Notes: generated by a model from the letters alone, not told the origin. A stretch of DNA of 64,000 nucleotides from Anaerolineales bacterium UBA3499 (GCA_002377585.1 DFQC01000007.1:1-64000), one strand, 5' to 3'; counted from the stretch's first letter, positions 51,689-61,176 are shown. Translations and numbers: made by a program.

Positions 51689-51761
51689 TGCCCTCGGCAG
51701 GACTCGAACCTGCGACCCCCTAGTCCGCAACCAGGTGCTCTATCCGCTGAGCTACGAGGGC
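51689..51761 (-). tRNA. tRNA-Arg (anticodon GCG)
   Basis: The minus strand folds as a full cloverleaf: acceptor GCCCTCG/CGAGGGC, D-arm GCTC/GAGC with A20, anticodon stem CCTGG/CTAGG around loop TTGCGGA, T-arm GCAGG/CCTGC with TTCGAGT. Positions 34-36 read GCG, so it decodes CGC (and CGU). The 3' CCA is not encoded (CCT follows the discriminator A). Most bacteria read these codons with an ACG (inosine) anticodon, so GCG is unusual. Confidence 0.92.
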
Positions 51762-51802
51762 ATATTTTGTCACTTATGTGACAGTATTCTATTGAGTTGT
51801 AA

Positions 51803-51894
51803 TGGCGGGGAGGGAGGGATTCGAACCCTCGGTCGAGTTTAACCCCGACAACCACTTAGCAGGCGGCCCCGATCGTCCACTCCGGCACCTCCCC
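51803..51894 (-). tRNA. tRNA-Ser (anticodon GCT)
   Basis: A 92-nt tRNA with acceptor GGGGAGG/CCTCCCC, discriminator G and an encoded CCA. The anticodon loop CTGCTAA gives GCT, decoding AGC/AGU serine. The long variable arm (TGTCGGGGTTAAACTCGACC region) is typical of serine tRNAs. It is one of three tRNA genes in a row on the minus strand. Confidence 0.95.
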
Positions 51895-51906
51895 GTTTTG
51901 GTACTA

Positions 51907-51996
<90 letters not shown>

Positions 51997-52087
51997 AGGA
52001 TTGATGGTGGTGGAGATAATCATTTGGGCTCGGCATTCTACCATGTAGCATATACCTCAGTCAACATTTTGAATACTTTACTATGTA

Positions 52088-52447
52088 TCAAGTTGCTACT
52101 ACAATTGCTGCCGCATGGTCATGAGAATGGGTCAAACTTACTGACCATTCCTCTAGACCGAGTTCTTTTGCCAATATTAGTGCATTACCACTTAAGTTTA
52201 ATAGCGGCCGGTTTTGATGGTCCCTTATGATTTCAATATCTTTCCATGACACCAATCCAATTCCACACCCTAATACTTTTGAGACAGCTTCTTTGGCTGC
52301 CATTCTAACAGCCAGAGAAGGTGTTCTGCCGTTGGAATCATGCAATTCTTGCTCTGTGTATACACGCTCTAGGAAACGCTTACCATGACTAATAATCAGA
52401 TGATCAATACGCTCAACTTCTATTAGGTCAATACCAGTCCGTAGCAT
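52088..52447 (-). CDS. acpS: holo-[acyl-carrier-protein] synthase
   Basis: About 119 residues from the ATG at 52447, which begins RTGIDLIEVERI, the family N-terminus with the Mg-binding Asp. An in-frame ATG ten codons earlier would overlap the peptidase gene and is less likely. MAAKEAVSKVLG near residues 46-57 carries the Glu and Lys of the active site, and SLTHSHDHAAAIV closes the fold. It transfers 4'-phosphopantetheine from CoA to acyl carrier protein. It directly follows the M16 pair on the minus strand. Confidence 0.95.
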   Translation of the reverse strand: MLRTGIDLIEVERIDHLIISHGKRFLERVYTEQELHDSNGRTPSLAVRMAAKEAVSKVLGCGIGLVSWKDIEIIRDHQNRPLLNLSGNALILAKELGLEEWSVSLTHSHDHAAAIVVAT

Positions 52448-52448
52448 A

Positions 52449-53714
52449 CTATTGTGGTCCTGCTGATGCGACAACATATGTGTCAGGGTCTAACAATCTA
52501 TCGGCAGCATTTTGAATATCTTGCCTGGAAATGTCTTTGATTTGTTTTGGCAAATGTTGCAAGTAGTTCATACCTAAACTATACAATTCCATTGATGATA
52601 AAATTGCTGCTATCCCTGAGTTTGTTTCTAGTTGAATGGGGACGCTACCTAAAGCATTTGATTTGCTATCATCGAGTTCCTCATGACTTACAGACTCAAT
52701 GATTAAACGATTTATTTCCTCCAGCATAATTTTTATGGTGGTGTCTACATTGCTGGGATCAACCCCAGCTATTAATCGCCATGTTCCAGGGCCAAAGCTA
52801 GCATCAGCTCTACTAAAGGAATAGTACGCCAAACCATGTTTCTTGCGTATTGTTTTACCTAGTCGGCCATACATTCCAAAAACTCCAAGTATGCTGTTAG
52901 CAATGCGTATAGATTGGTAATCCGGGTCGCTGCGTTTAGGGCCTAAATATCCCAAAACAATATCAGTTTGGGTTTTTCCCGGAATACTGACATGTTGCTT
53001 CTTAATATAATCGATTGGTTTTGTCGTAGGTGCCTTAGCAATATCTGGCTGTTTGTTGTTTGTCCAGTCTCCAAAGTGAGAGTCTACTAATGATATCGCT
53101 TTACTTGCAGTGACATTTCCTACAATTGTAACGATCATTCCAGCTGGCCCATAGTGTTGTTTGTGGAAATCTTTGAGATCAGCTCTAGTGATATTTGTTA
53201 TGCTTTCGTGATACCCATTGTTTGAGTAACCATAAGGGTGATTAGGACCAAACAGGTGCTCATAAAAAGTTAATGATGCCATGGCCCTTGTATTGTGGCT
53301 GCGCATAGCCAGTCCAGTTAATGTTTCTGCGCGCATTCGTTCCAAGTGGTCATTTGGAAAGGTAGGATTTCTAACAGCATCGGCTGCAGTTTCTAGTATC
53401 AGATCAAGATCCTCAGGTAGTGATTTGCCACCAAATCCGACTGTGTGTACTGCGGAACTAAACCCAAGGCTTGTGCCTACAGATTCAATCTTTTCGTGTA
53501 TTTCTTCGAAACTGGCGTTTTTTGTGCCACGCATCAACATGCTGGCCGTGTAACTTGCTAAGCCTGCTTTAGGCCGTTTTTCATATATAGATCCAGCATG
53601 TACGAACGCATCTACAACCACTGAAGGGCTGTGTGGATTCTCCCATACTATAACTATAATTCCATTAGGCAAAGTTTGACGGATTATGTCTTCAGACCCA
53701 GGTAGTGTTCGCAT
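52449..53714 (-). CDS. M16 peptidase-like protein, inactive partner
   Basis: A 421-residue M16-fold protein. The zinc-binding HxxEH motif is lost: the matching segment reads GLASYTASMLMRGT where active members have GLAHxxEHMxxxGT. The two-domain insulinase fold appears otherwise complete, with a C-terminal M16_C part. It lies 11 bp downstream of the active M16 gene. In M16B enzymes such as processing peptidase, one subunit is active and the other supplies a glycine-rich loop, so a heterodimer with the neighbour is expected. Confidence 0.88.
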   Translation of the reverse strand: MRTLPGSEDIIRQTLPNGIIVIVWENPHSPSVVVDAFVHAGSIYEKRPKAGLASYTASMLMRGTKNASFEEIHEKIESVGTSLGFSSAVHTVGFGGKSLPEDLDLILETAADAVRNPTFPNDHLERMRAETLTGLAMRSHNTRAMASLTFYEHLFGPNHPYGYSNNGYHESITNITRADLKDFHKQHYGPAGMIVTIVGNVTASKAISLVDSHFGDWTNNKQPDIAKAPTTKPIDYIKKQHVSIPGKTQTDIVLGYLGPKRSDPDYQSIRIANSILGVFGMYGRLGKTIRKKHGLAYYSFSRADASFGPGTWRLIAGVDPSNVDTTIKIMLEEINRLIIESVSHEELDDSKSNALGSVPIQLETNSGIAAILSSMELYSLGMNYLQHLPKQIKDISRQDIQNAADRLLDPDTYVVASAGPQ

Positions 53715-53725
53715 GTTTAGTAGGT

Positions 53726-55006
53726 TCAGTTAATTTTGCCGTCATTTGGTATGTAATAACCAGTGGTGCGATTGCTGGGTATTAGGATCTTTTGTGCGAC
53801 TCGATGTACATCTGATGATGTGACTGCTTCCAACTTGTCTATATAATTAGTAAACCATGTGTAGTCATCCAGTATTTCAGCAAAGCCATACCAAAACCCG
53901 AGATTAGTCACACTCTCAGAGCTATAGGCAAACATTGCTCTTGCTTGTTTTTTTGCTTTTGACAGCTCTTCTTCAGTCGGAGCATGATTTATGGCGTGCT
54001 CAATTTCTTCATTAAGTGCTGTCTCGACCTGTTCTATAGATCGGTCAGTACGCACAGCACATGTGATGCTATACAGAAATGGATCTACTGTTGCTGATAG
54101 ACTGCCGCTAAAACCGGCAGCCAAACCTTTTAATATGAGAGCCTGATATAAGCGACTGGTTTTGTTGCTAATTCCAGATCCAAACATATTAAAGGAACTA
54201 GCTCCAGATAGAATACTGTCTAGGACAATCATAGGAAAGAAGTCTGGATTAGTGGCTGCCGGGGCATGGTAAACACACTGTAAGTATGCAGTTTCGCCCT
54301 CTCCTTCTACCACAACACGTCTTTCACCTCTTTGTTGTGGTTCATCTCGTATGAATACTTTGGGCTCATCTCCTTCTGGTATTTTACCGAAATGAGTTTC
54401 TATTTGTCTATGCATCTGCGATTCCTTAAAATCTCCAACTGCAACCACAATGGCGTTTCCAGGAGTGTAAAAGGTACGGTAGTGTTTATAGAGATCTGAC
54501 CGATGCATCGATTCTATGTCAATTTTGTCTCCAATGACCTCATGATGATATGGGTGTACACGAAATGCGGCAGCTTGTGTTTCTTCAGATAGTAGAAAAA
54601 TAGGTTGATTCTCAGATCCTTGGCGTTCAGAAATTATTACTGTCCTCTCTGATTCAACATCCTCTTTCTTGTAAAGACTATTAGCCATGCGATCAGCTTC
54701 CAGTTTTATTGCCAAATCTATCTTGTTAGCTGGCATGGTCTCGTAATACGCAGTCCAATCTATCCATGTCATCGCATTCCATACTCCCCCCGTGCGAGAA
54801 ATTTCGCTATCTGCACTGTCAGATGGATATTGCTTAGTGCCTTTGAATTGCATATGTTCTACCCAGTGTGAACTACCTGTAATTCCGGTATGTTCATGTC
54901 TTGAGCCAACACGGTACCAAACCCAGAAGGTAGTTACTGGTGCAGTGTGTACCTCGTGCAGAATCAATGTTAATCCGTTGTCAAGCCGGGATTTAGATAC
55001 AGGCAT
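53726..55006 (-). CDS. M16 family zinc metallopeptidase, active partner
   Basis: A 426-residue M16 peptidase. The zinc motif HxxEH is HWVEH near residues 47-51 (GSSHWVEHMQFKGT), and the distal Glu lies in EDVESERTVIISER near 119-132. It probably degrades or processes peptides as a heterodimer with the inactive protein encoded next. No signal peptide is obvious, so it likely acts in the cytoplasm. ugd lies 9 bp upstream on the same strand. Confidence 0.92.
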   Translation of the reverse strand: MPVSKSRLDNGLTLILHEVHTAPVTTFWVWYRVGSRHEHTGITGSSHWVEHMQFKGTKQYPSDSADSEISRTGGVWNAMTWIDWTAYYETMPANKIDLAIKLEADRMANSLYKKEDVESERTVIISERQGSENQPIFLLSEETQAAAFRVHPYHHEVIGDKIDIESMHRSDLYKHYRTFYTPGNAIVVAVGDFKESQMHRQIETHFGKIPEGDEPKVFIRDEPQQRGERRVVVEGEGETAYLQCVYHAPAATNPDFFPMIVLDSILSGASSFNMFGSGISNKTSRLYQALILKGLAAGFSGSLSATVDPFLYSITCAVRTDRSIEQVETALNEEIEHAINHAPTEEELSKAKKQARAMFAYSSESVTNLGFWYGFAEILDDYTWFTNYIDKLEAVTSSDVHRVAQKILIPSNRTTGYYIPNDGKIN

Positions 55007-55015
55007 AATATAGAA

Positions 55016-56335
55016 TTATGGTTTTGTGCTACTGTCGTAACTACGACCTATTCCACGATGAACAAAGCCTCGTTCATGTAGCTCTTCAGGGGAATATATA
55101 TTACGTCCATCAATAATCACGTTTCCTCTCATCGATAGAAGTATTTGTTCCAGATCAAGTTGCTTGAATTCATTCCATTCCGTGACTACTACAAGTGCGT
55201 CACAGTCGGCTGCTAGTTCGTATGGGTTTTCTGCATAAAATATGTCTGGCATTATGCGACGTGCAGAAGGAATAGCAACAGGATCATATGCTCTAACAGT
55301 TGCACCAGATTCAATTAAACTCAATACTATTTCTATTGAGGGTGCTTCACGCATATCATCGGTGTTAGGCTTAAAGGCAAGTCCGAGTAATCCAATGGTT
55401 TTACCACTTAGGTTTTGTCCTAGGTTTTCCTTCAACATGTGCACAACTTTTATCCGTGCATCAGCGTTAATGTCCATAACGCTATGCAATAGTTGCGGAT
55501 GTCGGCCTTTCTCTGATGCCATATGAGCTAATGCTTTTACGTCCTTAGGAAAACAGCTGCCACCATAACCAATTCCGGCATCAAGGAATGCTTCACCTAT
55601 GCGTGGGTCGCTTCCCATACCCACAGCTACTTCTTTTATGTCGGCTCCAAGCGCTTCACATATATTGGCAATTTCATTGATGAAGGATATTTTTGTGGCT
55701 AAAAATGCATTGGAGGCATACTTTATCATTTCAGCTGTACGTAAATCTGTCACTATGATTGGGGATCTCAATGGCAAATGTAGCTGAGCAACCTGATCGG
55801 CAGCTATTTTGTCAAGGGAACCCAGTACAGTTCTGTGTGGATTCATAAAATCTTGTAGTGCACTACCTTCTCGTAGGAATTCTGGGCAGGATACGACTGC
55901 AAAAGGGACTGTTTTAGTTTGACTGTCTCTTATAATATCTGCTACCCAGTCTCCAGTTCCTACAGGTACTGTTGATTTGTTGACAATTATCAGCGGGGTT
56001 TTCATAGTATTGCCTATTGTAGTTGCAGCTTGGCGTACATACTGTAAATCGGCTTCGCCATCTACTCCTTCAGGGGTTCCGACTGCTATGAAGGCAAACT
56101 CAGCATCCTCTAAAGCGACACTGTAATCGGTAGTGAATTCTAATCGCTTGGAATCTATATTGCGTTGTATCATTTCTGCAAGGCCAGGCTCGTAAATTGG
56201 TAATATTCCCCGCCTAAGATTGTTTATGCGTGTCTCGTCTATATCTAGGCACTTAACCTTATTTCCTAAATCCGCAAAGCAGGCACCAGTGACTAAACCT
56301 ACGTATCCTGCTCCAACAACCGCAATGCTTTTCAT
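55016..56335 (-). CDS. ugd: UDP-glucose 6-dehydrogenase
   Basis: A 439-residue UDP-glucose/GDP-mannose dehydrogenase family protein. The N-terminal Rossmann motif is VGAGYVGLVTGACFA (residues 6-20). The catalytic Cys lies in GYGGSCFPKDVKAL near 261-274, with Lys of EMIKYASNAFLATKISFINE near 206-225. The C-terminal UDP-binding domain includes IGLLGLAFKPNTDDMREAPS near 316-335. It oxidises UDP-glucose to UDP-glucuronate for surface polysaccharide, consistent with the glycosyltransferase and galE genes further right. Confidence 0.95.
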   Translation of the reverse strand: MKSIAVVGAGYVGLVTGACFADLGNKVKCLDIDETRINNLRRGILPIYEPGLAEMIQRNIDSKRLEFTTDYSVALEDAEFAFIAVGTPEGVDGEADLQYVRQAATTIGNTMKTPLIIVNKSTVPVGTGDWVADIIRDSQTKTVPFAVVSCPEFLREGSALQDFMNPHRTVLGSLDKIAADQVAQLHLPLRSPIIVTDLRTAEMIKYASNAFLATKISFINEIANICEALGADIKEVAVGMGSDPRIGEAFLDAGIGYGGSCFPKDVKALAHMASEKGRHPQLLHSVMDINADARIKVVHMLKENLGQNLSGKTIGLLGLAFKPNTDDMREAPSIEIVLSLIESGATVRAYDPVAIPSARRIMPDIFYAENPYELAADCDALVVVTEWNEFKQLDLEQILLSMRGNVIIDGRNIYSPEELHERGFVHRGIGRSYDSSTKP

Positions 56336-56507
56336 AGTAAATTTATCCGCTATATATATGGGCAGTATATCATTCTCGCCACAAGACTAGTGTGCAATCA
56401 TACCATAGGCATGGGTCAACATCTGTTCTTTCATGCGTTATAATCGTTGTACAAATCTAGCTGTATAAACTAAGGCATATTATATTTATCTGTAGGAGTT
56501 ACGAAAA

Positions 56508-57428
56508 GTGTTTGATTTTGTTTTTCTTGGCACATCTGCATCGGCACCGTCTGTAAGTAGAGGACTGTCTGCGCATATGGTGTTACATCAAGAGTATCGT
56601 TTTCTAATAGATTGTGGTGAAGGTACACAAAGACAGATATTACGTAGTGGGTTTGGCTTTAAGAGGCTTACAAGAATATTGATTACTCATGGGCATCTAG
56701 ATCATATTCTTGGTCTAGCCGGCTTACTTTCAACATTAACGCGTTGGGAGGCGATCGAACATGTTGAAATATGGGCAGGACGGTCTGCATTGGATCGTAT
56801 ACGCAGTTTGATATTTGGGGTTGTGTTTCGTGGCGAAAGGGCCCAATTTCAAATTGAATTAAGAGAACTGGAACCAGGCCCCATTCTTGTGGAAGAATCT
56901 TTTGAAATGGAGGCTTTCCCAGTTAATCATCGGGGCGGACAGTGTTTTGGTTTTATTTTCAAGGAACCTGCACGACGTCCATTTCTAAATGACAAGGCGG
57001 ACGAACTAGGTGTTCCACATGGTCCTGAGAGACGTGAACTTGTAAAGGGTCATTCTATACAGTTACCTAATGGTCAAACCATTGATCCAGATGATGTTTT
57101 GGGTTCAACGATACCAGGCACTAAATTGGTTCATGTTGGTGATGCGGGGACGACAGATGATTTGATGGAATACTGCAATAATGCTGATGCCTTAGTAATA
57201 GAAGCTACGTATCTCGAGAGTGACAAGCTTCTTGCAGAGAGATTTGGTCATTTAACTGCATGTCAGGCTGCCGAATTAGCTAGAGACGCTAATGTCAACA
57301 GTTTGTATCTCACACATATCTCGCGTAGATACAGAACACGAGATGTGCTTTCGGAGGCTGCTGAAGTATTTCCCACAGTAGTTGTAGCTCGAGATTTAGA
57401 CAGGTTTCAAGTTAAGCGACACAATTGA
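56508..57428 (+). CDS. rnz: ribonuclease Z
   Basis: A 306-residue metallo-beta-lactamase-fold nuclease starting at GTG 56508 with AGGAG about 9 nt upstream. The zinc motif HGHLDHILGLAGLL (HxHxDH) is near residues 62-75, the PxxH element VNHRGGQCFGF near 142-152, and the GDAGTTDD and LTHISRRY segments follow. It removes 3' trailers from tRNA precursors, needed especially for tRNAs without encoded CCA such as the tRNA-Arg here. Its upstream 172-bp spacer is divergent with ugd. Confidence 0.95.
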   Translation: MFDFVFLGTSASAPSVSRGLSAHMVLHQEYRFLIDCGEGTQRQILRSGFGFKRLTRILITHGHLDHILGLAGLLSTLTRWEAIEHVEIWAGRSALDRIRSLIFGVVFRGERAQFQIELRELEPGPILVEESFEMEAFPVNHRGGQCFGFIFKEPARRPFLNDKADELGVPHGPERRELVKGHSIQLPNGQTIDPDDVLGSTIPGTKLVHVGDAGTTDDLMEYCNNADALVIEATYLESDKLLAERFGHLTACQAAELARDANVNSLYLTHISRRYRTRDVLSEAAEVFPTVVVARDLDRFQVKRHN

Positions 57429-57572
57429 GTTGGACTTTTGCAATCACAAATACAAACAAGGTTTCATATACTTATGCTAAACTGCTACGTTTGTTAGACA
57501 TCTTACGTTAGAGGCATGTCCGCCAATAAGAGCACAATCTAGATTTCGCTGCAGCATGAAGCATATCTAAAG

Positions 57573-59075
57573 TTAGCTGTTGACATACTGTGGATCTGAT
57601 AAGTAACTTGGTCTACAACATAACACTAGCTGTCTTGCAGCTTGTACTTCGTCCATCCTTGCCGACGGAGTAACATGAGGTGCTGTAAGGAGCAATTCAG
57701 GATTGTTGCGGGCTTCATCAGCTATTTGTATTAAGGCATTTGCAAATTTGTCCAGTGTCTCCCTACTCTCTGTTTCGGTGGGCTCAATCATTAAAGCCTC
57801 GTGCACAATTAATGGAAAATAGTTTGTAGGTGGGTGAAAACCAAAATCCATGAGACGTTTGCTTATGTCGAGAGCGTGGATTTCTGGAGCATCACTCCAG
57901 CGACCTTCTACAACAAATTCATGCAAACAGGCTCGGTCATATGGCAAGTGATATACATCTTGTACTTTTGATCGTAAATAATTTGCGTTAAGCACAGCAT
58001 GTTCTGAGTTGGAGCGGAGTCCTGTGGCTCCATGAATGCGTATATATGTATATGCACGTACCAATACACCGAATTGACCATTGAAAGCTTTCATACGCCC
58101 AATTGTGTGTTTAGGACTGGCAAATCCATATAGGGGTGGGTCCTGATCGTTCCCTTGTTCAACAATCTCTATTATTGGTGTTGGAAGAAAATCGACCAGT
58201 CTTTCTGAGACACCTACTGGTCCTGATCCAGGCCCGCCGCCTCCATGTGGGGTTGAAAATGTTTTGTGTAGGTTGTAGTGCATTACATCAAAACCAATGT
58301 CGCCTGGTCTTACAATTCCTGTAAGAGCATTCATGTTTGCCCCATCTCCGTAAATTAACCCACCACATTCTCGTACTGTTTTTACCACTTCTTCAATTTG
58401 TTCCTCAAACAATCCCAATGTGTTTGGATTGGTTATCATCAGTCCTACAATGTCTTCGCCACATTCGGATTTTAAAGCATCTAGGTCGACATTTCCTCTA
58501 GCATCCGAAGGTAGTTCGATAACCTCTAAACCACTCATTGTTGTACTGGCAGGATTGGTGCCGTGTGCGGAGTCCGGGATTAATATCTTGCGACGCGCGT
58601 TGTCTCCACGAGATAGATGATAATCGCGCATCATCATTATTCCTGTAAGCTCTCCGTGTGCACCAGCAGCTGGCTGCAATGTCACTGCTGCGAAACCTCC
58701 GATTTCCTTGAGCCATTCCTGTAATTCGTACATAAGAGCTAAATTACCTTGCACAGTATTTACATCTTGCAGGGGATGACTATGCATAAATCCTGCTAAG
58801 CGGGCTGCATCTTCGTTGACACGCGGATTGTATTTCATAGTGCAGGAACCAAGAGGATAAAATCCAGAGTCTATTGAATGATTTAATTGAGACAGGCTTT
58901 GAAAATGACGTATCACATCAAGCTGTGTTAATTCAGGTAGATCTAAATCATCTCGTACAATATCAGTTGGTAATTCTTCAACAGGAACATCTGGCTCTGG
59001 AAGAGTTACTCCACTGCGACCTGGACTACTTAATTCATAAACTGTTGGTTCTGCAATATTGTCAGATATGTTCAT
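57573..59075 (-). CDS. gcvPB: glycine dehydrogenase (decarboxylating) subunit 2
   Basis: A 500-residue C-terminal half of split glycine decarboxylase (P-protein). The PLP lysine lies in HYNLHKTFSTPHGGGGPG near residues 268-285, preceded by GDGANMNAL. SCTMKYNP near 72-79 and HGTNPAS near 165-171 are further P-protein signatures. The subunit pairs with GcvPA encoded just upstream, with which it overlaps by ATGA (59072-59075). It decarboxylates glycine and passes aminomethyl to GcvH. Confidence 0.96.
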   Translation of the reverse strand: MNISDNIAEPTVYELSSPGRSGVTLPEPDVPVEELPTDIVRDDLDLPELTQLDVIRHFQSLSQLNHSIDSGFYPLGSCTMKYNPRVNEDAARLAGFMHSHPLQDVNTVQGNLALMYELQEWLKEIGGFAAVTLQPAAGAHGELTGIMMMRDYHLSRGDNARRKILIPDSAHGTNPASTTMSGLEVIELPSDARGNVDLDALKSECGEDIVGLMITNPNTLGLFEEQIEEVVKTVRECGGLIYGDGANMNALTGIVRPGDIGFDVMHYNLHKTFSTPHGGGGPGSGPVGVSERLVDFLPTPIIEIVEQGNDQDPPLYGFASPKHTIGRMKAFNGQFGVLVRAYTYIRIHGATGLRSNSEHAVLNANYLRSKVQDVYHLPYDRACLHEFVVEGRWSDAPEIHALDISKRLMDFGFHPPTNYFPLIVHEALMIEPTETESRETLDKFANALIQIADEARNNPELLLTAPHVTPSARMDEVQAARQLVLCCRPSYLSDPQYVNS

Positions 59076-60412
59076 GATATCTCTCCTAGAGCATCACATA
59101 GACACTGTATGTCGTCGGTTGAAATCATCTCAGTAAATGCTAATAGCATATGGTCTTTTAGATGTGGATAATCTTGTCCCAAGTCATATCCGCCAATAAG
59201 ACCATATTCATCAAACAAACTTTTGTTAATCTCTATTATTGGTTTTGTACAATGTACCGCAAACTCATGAAAAAATGGTTGGTCTTTCCGTACTGCAAAA
59301 CCAGGAATCTTATCTATTTGTTTGGCAGCATAGTGTGCTTTGTGGTAACAAAGCTCCGAAACTTTACGCAGTCCTTGTTTGCCTAGGACAGACAGATAAA
59401 TTGCAGCGGCAGTGACCATTAGACCCTGATTAGTGCAAATATTGGAAGAAGCTTTATCACGACGTATATGTTGCTCGCGAGGAGTTAAAGTAAGCACATA
59501 ACCTCGTTTTCCTTTTGCGTCAACCGTTTCACCCACAAGTCTTCCTGACATTTTTCGCACGTATTTTTCGCGTGTCGCGAAAAATCCCAAATAAGGTCCT
59601 CCATATGATAATGGGATACCTAGTGGTTGTCCTTCACCTACAACAATGTCAGCCCCATATTCTCCAGGTGGTTTCATAGTACCCAACGTGATTGGATTGG
59701 ATATGACGCAAAATAAGGCACCTACATCTTTGACTGCATTTTCAATTCCTTGCAAGTCTTCTAGTTCTCCCAAGAAATTAGGATTTTGGATGATGAAAAG
59801 TGCAGTTTGATCGTCTAATTCAGTTAACAAATCGTCCAAATCTGCTTCTAGGTTTTCTTGGCCAACGATGGTCAAACCCATTCCTTGTGTATATGTGTTT
59901 ATTACTTGTCGGTAATGCGGATGAATCGTAGGGGAGATTATTATCTTTGTTCTTTTGCCGCGGAAGTGATTGAGAGCCATGATAATAGCTTCTGCTGTAG
60001 ATGTTGCACCATCATAGTGGCTTGAGTTTGCTACTTCCATTCCAGTAAGAGCGCATATCATGCTTTGAAACTCAAACATAGTTTGTAGTGTCCCTTGTGA
60101 CACTTCTGGTTGATATGGGGTGTATGCGGTCAGATTCTCTCCGCGTAACAGCATATGATTGACTAGTGATGGCACATAATGATGATATGCGCCTGCACCT
60201 AGGAAACACGGGTAGTGAGTTGCTTCTGCGTTGGATTCGGACAGCTCTTGCAATTCCTTAAGTACTTCCAATTCTGAAAGTGGTCCTGGCATATTAAGCT
60301 GGGGAAATCGGTGTTCATTGGGAATTGTTTCGAAAAAAGCTTCTAGATTTTCGACTCCACAAGCTGCAAGCATTTTCTCTCTATCTAATTCTGTGTGTGG
60401 TAGATAACTCAT
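59072..60412 (-). CDS. gcvPA: glycine dehydrogenase (decarboxylating) subunit 1
   Basis: A 446-residue N-terminal half of split P-protein. Signatures include FLGAGAYHHYVPSLVNHMLLRGE region near residues 50-72, SHYDGATSTAEA near 132-143, GEGQPLGIPLSYGGPYLG near 239-256 and MSGRLVGET near 268-276. It has no PLP lysine of its own and forms a dimer with GcvPB. It is the middle gene of gcvH-gcvPA-gcvPB and is controlled by the glycine riboswitch upstream. Confidence 0.96.
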   Translation of the reverse strand: MSYLPHTELDREKMLAACGVENLEAFFETIPNEHRFPQLNMPGPLSELEVLKELQELSESNAEATHYPCFLGAGAYHHYVPSLVNHMLLRGENLTAYTPYQPEVSQGTLQTMFEFQSMICALTGMEVANSSHYDGATSTAEAIIMALNHFRGKRTKIIISPTIHPHYRQVINTYTQGMGLTIVGQENLEADLDDLLTELDDQTALFIIQNPNFLGELEDLQGIENAVKDVGALFCVISNPITLGTMKPPGEYGADIVVGEGQPLGIPLSYGGPYLGFFATREKYVRKMSGRLVGETVDAKGKRGYVLTLTPREQHIRRDKASSNICTNQGLMVTAAAIYLSVLGKQGLRKVSELCYHKAHYAAKQIDKIPGFAVRKDQPFFHEFAVHCTKPIIEINKSLFDEYGLIGGYDLGQDYPHLKDHMLLAFTEMISTDDIQCLCDALGEIS

Positions 60413-60465
60413 TGTTTGATCACCTTACATGTGTTAGGAAAATGTATTCAGAAATTACATGTTAG

Positions 60466-60861
60466 CTATGAGCTGCGAGAATCACAGTAATCTGCATATG
60501 TTGATGCGTCCATTAATTCTTCAACTTGACTTACATCTTGTACATCAATCTTGACGAACCAAGCACCTTCGTACGGCTCTAGATTTATTAGCTCCGGCTG
60601 GTCTTCTAGGTCGTTATTGACTTCAGTGATTTTAGCCATAACAGGCATATTTACATCTGCAGCAGCTTTCACGGATTCTACAGTTGCAAAAATATCATCC
60701 TTGCTGAAAGATTCGTCAATTGTAGGCAGCTCTAAATATACTATGTCTGATAGTTGGTCTTGAGCATAGTCAGTTATTCCTATCAAAGCAGACTGTCCAT
60801 CTAGCATTACCCATTCATCGGTTTTTGTGTACAGCCTGTCTTCTGGGGTTTTCCATGGCAT
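60466..60861 (-). CDS. gcvH: glycine cleavage system H protein
   Basis: A 131-residue H-protein from the ATG at 60861, which has a strong AGGAGG site about 8 nt upstream; a longer frame to 60942 runs into the terminator and is not used. EWVMLDGQSALIGITDYAQ opens the lipoyl domain, and the lipoylated Lys is in TVESVKAAADV near residues 60-70. It shuttles the aminomethyl group. gcvT and lpd are not in the window. It is the first gene behind the riboswitch. Confidence 0.95.
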   Translation of the reverse strand: MPWKTPEDRLYTKTDEWVMLDGQSALIGITDYAQDQLSDIVYLELPTIDESFSKDDIFATVESVKAAADVNMPVMAKITEVNNDLEDQPELINLEPYEGAWFVKIDVQDVSQVEELMDASTYADYCDSRSS

Positions 60862-60896
60862 TTTGTAATCCTCCTCGTGATACTTGTTTGCTGAAA

Positions 60897-60934
60897 CAAA
60901 AAAAGGAGACGCAATTGTCCAGATTAGCGTCTCC
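60897..60934 (-). terminator. rho-independent terminator of the glycine riboswitch
   Basis: On the minus strand GGAGACGC and GCGTCTCC form an 8-bp GC-rich stem followed by seven U residues. The first two bases of the stem (60934-60933) are also part of the P1 helix of the second aptamer, so the two structures exclude each other. Glycine binding should stabilise P1, melt the terminator and allow transcription into gcvH: an ON switch. Confidence 0.88.
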
Positions 60935-61117
60935 TCTGTCATATACCTGAGAGATTCACCCTATTTACATCAGGGCTTGCCCCGTCGGTGTCATTAGACT
61001 TTCCAGAGGTTATACAGTTGTCGAGTCCTTTTACCTGAGAGTTTCATCCATTTTGTTGGATTTGCCCCTTCGGTGCCTCACTAGCTTAGGAATATTGTGA
61101 AGGTCTCTCCTCGGCAA
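60933..61117 (-). promoter_or_regulatory. tandem glycine riboswitch
   Basis: Two consecutive aptamers on the minus strand. The first has GCACCGAAGGGGCAAATCC and GAAACTCTCAGGTAAAAGGAC; the second has GACACCGACGGGGCAAGCCC and GAATCTCTCAGGTATATGACAG. Both show the conserved ACTCTCAGG/ATCTCTCAGG and CCGxxGGGGCAA cores. P1 of the second is CCTCTG paired with CAGAGG. It sits directly upstream of the terminator and gcvH, and controls the cleavage operon in response to glycine. Confidence 0.95.
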
Positions 61118-61176
61118 CTGGTGAATTGTTACTTCTAATTTTATTGTTAGGTAAGATAGTTGTCAAGGCTCAACAA

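Noticed and set aside
60862..60942. Longer N-terminus for gcvH
   Set aside because: The extension would read through the T-tract and leader of the riboswitch terminator; AGGAGG precedes the ATG at 60861.
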